Of a DNA stretch of 64,000 nt, positions 59,868-64,000 are shown one piece after another. Below the pieces are notes generated by a model. The model made no database searches. It saw only the letters and a program-made list of their open reading frames with translations, and was not told the DNA's origin. How positions within the stretch are numbered: the first letter of the stretch is position 1; each line of letters opens with the position of its first letter. A program made the translations under genes and the position numbers. Source of the DNA: Azadirachta indica (lineage: Eukaryota; Streptophyta; Magnoliopsida; Sapindales; Meliaceae); the NCBI GenBank assembly GCA_022749755.1, contig CM040448.1, forward strand, positions 1,918,481-1,982,480. Direction: 5' to 3'.

Positions 59868-62800
59868 ATGGCACCTGGGAAAGAAGCAGAAGACTCAGCG
59901 AAGAAGATGCGTCCAACAATCATACTCCCACCTCGTCCTTCCACGGACAGTTTATACGGGTCTGGTTTCAGCCCGGGACCCATGACTTTGGTCTCCAGCT
60001 TCTTCGCCGAAGAGTTAAATAATCAGTCTTTCTCTCAGCTTCTTGCAGGTGCTATGGCTTCCCCATTGGCTAGACAAACACAGAGCTTTTTAGTTGATAA
60101 CTCGAAGGAAAGTGGTAATACAGATGGGGATGAGAAGAGTTCTGGGTTTAAGGAAAGTCGGCCGAGGAATTTGGTGGTTGCAAGGTCTCCATTGTTTACT
60201 GTTCCTCCTGGGTTAAGCCCTTCTGGGTTGCTTAATTCGCCCGGGTTCTTCTCTCCTCAGGTAATGATTTGGAGAATTTTGTGTTAGTTTTAATGTGTTT
60301 AATTTGTTTTTGCTATTTGGTGTGTTTTTGTTTGATGTTCCTTGAGCTTGAAATGGAGTTCTATGATTTAGGGATTGTGTTGAGCCCTTCTTCAGCGAGG
60401 AATGCATAGGTTAATAGTTATATGAAATATTGTTTTATCTTCTCTGCTGTGAATGGTTATTTCCTCTATCTATGAATTTTTATAAAAATTTCTTAAGTAT
60501 ATTATGTGGTGGATGTCTATAAGGAAAATTGAGGACTTGATCTGTTAATTTGTAAGTATTTTCGAAAGTTAGAACTTTTTTGGAGTGCTATATAGATTTT
60601 GTTAACAATACTAGATGCACAAACAGAAATAAGGCTACAATGGCCCGTGTGTCTGTAGTGGTGCTAACAGACCATAATTTCTTTCTCTGTCAATACTGAT
60701 GCACAGCAGCTTGTTTTTGTATCAGACATTCATGTTTTTGTATCTTCAAATCCATACAGAGTCCATTTGGAATGTCCCACCAGCAGGCGTTGGCAACTGT
60801 TACAGCTCAAGCTCTATTTGCCCAATCCAATATGCAGATGCAAGCTGAATATCAGCCTTCATTGTTGCCTCCTCCTGCAGAGTCAGTTACTGTAGATGAA
60901 GCTTTTCAACAGCAGATGCAACCTTCACAGTCAGACCCTCAAAGTTCTGCAATGGAATCATCGCAGATCTCTCATTCTGATGGGAAACACATGCATCCTT
61001 CTGTTGCTGTGGATAAACCTGTTGATGATGGGTACAACTGGCGTAAATACGGGCAGAAGCCAATTAAGGGCAGTGAATATCCTCGAAGCTACTACAAGTG
61101 TACACATCTGAATTGCCTGGTTAAAAAAAAAGTTGAGCGTTCTTCAGATGGTCAAGTAGCTCAGATTATCTACAAAAACGAGCACAACCATGAAAAGCCT
61201 CAACTGGGTAGACGGGCTAAAGATGGCAGTGATGCCAATGAAAATACCAATTCTCAGACAAAGCCTGAACTTTTCATGCACAGTCAAATTGCACAGGTTC
61301 ATTCAGTTCCAGAAAGTAATAAGGAATCCTCTCAAGCAGCTCCCATACAACTGCCTGAGTCAAGCGACAGTGAGGAGGTAGGTGATGCAGATAATAGAAA
61401 AGAGGGAGATGATGAGCCAAATCCAAAGAGAAGGCAAGTTCAAAACCTGTATTTTACCTAATCATACAGATGTTTTCCTTTATTCTTCCAAATTTTAAGT
61501 TTGCGTGCCTTGGATACCAGGAATGTTGCTGGGGAAGTAGAGGTAACTGTGTCACATAAGACAGTCACAGAACCAAAGATCATTGTGCAAACTCGAAGTG
61601 AAGTTGATCTTTTGGATGATGGCTACAGGTGGCGCAAGTATGGGCAGAAAGTGGTCAAAGGGAATCCCCATCCCAGGTTGTAATTTTGTTACTAATCTAT
61701 TTGTTCATGATTTATTTCTAATGAGTCACTCACACTAGTGGATTCCTGGCAATTTTGTGGTGAATATATTCCAAGCATATCGCTTGGTTAAAAATGACAC
61801 AATTCTTACCAAAGAGGCACTCCATTGAAATTTTAAAAATGAACATTACTAGAAATCTTTTCTTTTTTTATGAAATTTCCAGTTCTACAGTCATGACTTC
61901 TAGAACTAATAGAAGGTAGATGTTAGTTACACCCAAAAATATTTGAGTGATATAGACTCCAGATTGCTGAGTCAATGATAGAGAACCAATCATTGTCTAG
62001 AGACAGATTACTATCTGTCTTTAGAAGCACTTTGGTGTCAGTTACTTCTGGAGCCAAATATTAGTTTATGTATTTCACTGGATCAACATGCTGTAATTTT
62101 GCCATGAAACTGCCACTTTCTGCCCATTGTGCCTCTTGGTTTAAGAGCATGTAACTCTAGTTCTTTTATGGGATTTGAATTTTGTGTAAAGATCAACGTG
62201 ACAGCAACAACAAAAAACTCACAAACACTGTCTTGCTGGTCCATTGAACTTTTTTTTTTGTTTTTTTTACTATTGTACCTGCTACCACAAATAATTGGAA
62301 ATTTAGGAATTAACTGAAAAAATTGTATGAATAGTTGTAAAATTCATATTTTCCAGGATAATGAAATTTTAGTTTACCTCGCACTTTTTATCAATTGATT
62401 CAATGCAAAACAAAAATAATGTATTTTTTAAAATATAGATACTGTTTTCTTCTTGTTAATCTGCCTTTCAAGGTTCAAAAAGTTTTCCTATTTCAGTAGT
62501 TAAAAAATGTTGATTTTCCATATAATTGGTTTGTTCTCTATTTCGTTGTATGTTTCATTTGATAAGCTTGCTTCTCCTCTTACTATTTCGTCACAGATGT
62601 TTAGTGGTGATAGAAGTGATGGGCTTAATAAACTTGCTTTCATCTTTCAGCATTTCTTCTGATCATAAAACTGCTCAAAGCTGTTGCCTGCATATATTGA
62701 GTTTATTTTTCCCAATATATTTCTGGTTTTTCTCCCTTTGTTTTACTGAATTTTCTTCCCATTTATTTTCTCATTTGGCTCTCCATGCCATTAAATCCCT

Positions 62801-63203
62801 GTATGTTATTCTTTGGGGTTTTCTGCTTATTTCATTTCCACATTTCTGCCTCCAAGCTACTGGGTTCTTCTAGTTAATGTGATTAGGGGACACTTCTGAT
62901 GCACTATAATCTGTCAACAGGAGCTACTACAAATGTACTAATCCCGGATGCAATGTTCGCAAGCATGTTGAGAGAGCTCCAACTGACTCCAAAGCTGTCA
63001 TAACTACATACGAGGGTAAACATAATCATGATGTCCCAGCATCAAAAAATAGCAGCCACAGCACAGCCAACAATACTGCATCGCAGCTAAAACCAAACAA
63101 GGTGGTAACCAGGAAGCACCCCTTGCTTAAAGAGATGGATTTTGGAAATAACAACCAAAGACCAGTGCTTCTGCGGCTAAAAGAGGAGCAAATCATAGTG
63201 TAA
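59868..63203 (+). CDS. Group I WRKY transcription factor (WRKY3/4-like)
   Basis: Join(59868..60260, 60760..61433, 61500..61676, 62921..63203), 508 aa; phases close. Two WRKY domains, so group [12 protein letters not shown] with a C-X4-C-X22-H-X-H finger, and [11 protein letters not shown] with C-X4-C-X23-H-X-H. The C-terminal domain is split by the conserved intron in the PR codon. The N-terminus holds the Ser-Pro cluster [18 protein letters not shown], a MAP-kinase target type of region, and [11 protein letters not shown] with [12 protein letters not shown]. The C-terminus [12 protein letters not shown] and the layout match WRKY3/WRKY4, W-box-binding regulators of defence. The second intron is only 66 bp and appears to use a GC donor (AAG|GCAAGT...TTTTAAG|T), the only way I find to keep the frame with a plausible intron length. 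Confidence 0.92.
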
Positions 63204-64000
63204 AATCCTCTGCCAACGTAATAGCAAGATCTGCTCAGAAGCTGATACTAGCAAACTAACAGGGTACAAGCGATAAACTATATGGAATAAAGATTCATAC
63301 GGCAGACCATCTATCAACCTCTACAACAGCTTCTGGTATCTGTTTCTAGTTACCAAGGTATACTTTCAAGAACAACCTGCTGTTTTACATTTGAATTTGC
63401 AAGTAATTAATTATGTGTAGATTCTCCTCGTGAAAAGATTGTATTTACTTCGGCTTACCTGGCTTTCTTTAGCTCCTATTCAAATTCCTGTTACCCCTTA
63501 TGACCCTGTGTATGTTGTTCAACGCGTGATAAATAACAGCCCTTTGTATGTCGATGGGCCAAATGTTGTTGCAAATAGTATGGAATCCACTTTCTTGTAC
63601 TTGTTATGATATGGTAACAGTTTCTTCTTTTTGATTGACCAATTGTGCATGTCGAGTTTCACAAACAATGTCATTCATCAGTCACCGACGATATTAAGAT
63701 TATATTTTTGTATTTAACCTTTATATTAGCGTTACCCTATCCATTAAGAAAGCAAACTACTTCACTTTGTTGGATTTGGAGTTTTAAAGGTTAGCTGCTG
63801 GTTACTTTTGTCATCTTCACCAGAGACACGTCTTTTATAAATGTCTGTCTTCGAGAAGCAATCTAACATTTTAACTAATTAAACAAATATTGAGTATTTA
63901 TCAGTGATTTTTATCCGAAAAATAAAGCATTATCCCTTCATTCACTATTCAAACATGTCTTCCAATTCCAAACCACCCATTTGTTCCTATTTGTATCTCT
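63204..64000. other. WRKY 3' UTR and downstream DNA
   Basis: The probable 3' UTR runs to roughly 63600. The rest is ordinary intergenic DNA with no recognisable gene before the window ends. Confidence 0.5.

Noticed and set aside
62129..62873. Open frames inside the long third intron of the WRKY gene
   Set aside because: Hydrophobic low-complexity translations from T-rich intron DNA; no family match.
1..64000. CRISPR arrays, prokaryotic operons, rRNA genes, full LTR retrotransposons
   Set aside because: None seen. Repeats here are microsatellites, MITEs and tandem duplications typical of a plant nuclear genome. I could not run a tRNA or covariance-model scan, so small RNA genes may be missed.

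Overview
The window is nuclear DNA of a flowering plant, a eudicot and probably Citrus or a close relative. This rests on short GT-AG introns in nearly every gene, AT-rich intergenic DNA with MITEs and a LINE, plant-only families (UGT708, DUF863, PLS-type PPR, WRKY, phytocyanin, NPF), and a glycosyltransferase that, from memory, resembles the citrus UGT708 C-glycosyltransferases. The species is an inference. No database was searched.

Layout. 1-2.1 kb: 5' part of a SpoU/TrmH-type RNA 2'-O-methyltransferase gene (minus, runs off the left edge). 2.8-4.2 kb: single-exon UGT708-type glycosyltransferase. 4.5-13.2 kb: three tandem three-exon genes for saccharopine-dehydrogenase-like oxidoreductases (minus), with a collapsed fourth copy between the second and third and a 5'-truncated LINE in an intron of the second. 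14.5-18.7 kb: DUF863 protein. 18.7-24.2 kb: gene-poor AT-rich DNA. 24.2-25.3 kb: plastid-type DUF179/UPF0301 (AlgH-like) protein. 28.2-30 kb: intronless PPR protein. 31.3-34.7 kb: plastid chorismate mutase (CM1). 36.3-37.2 kb: a long-TIR MITE. 37.6-39.25 kb: decayed NPF5-type transporter pseudogene. 39.9-41.85 kb: small sororin-like gene with an internally duplicated exon. 43.5-45 kb and 52.9-54.2 kb: two phytocyanin/early-nodulin-like genes, which flank an alcohol-forming fatty acyl-CoA reductase (FAR) locus. That locus has one intact nine-exon gene (49.4-51.6 kb) and two decayed FAR remnants embedded in direct repeats. 54.9-57.9 kb: seven-exon plastid protein of a DUF3598-like family. 59.9-63.2 kb: group I WRKY factor.

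Genes in the window mostly do unrelated jobs. They include aromatic amino acid entry (CM1), flavonoid-type glycosylation (UGT708), wax or suberin alcohol synthesis (FAR), cell-surface glycoproteins (phytocyanins), organelle RNA handling (PPR, SpoU), cohesion (sororin-like) and transcription (WRKY). I see no operon-like or clearly novel multi-gene system. The most informative structures are local duplication and decay: the oxidoreductase array, the FAR array, an intragenic exon duplication, a PPGFE repeat in the DUF863 protein, and datable transposon insertions.

Exon boundaries were derived by hand from splice sites and reading-frame continuity. Frame arithmetic closes for every intact gene.
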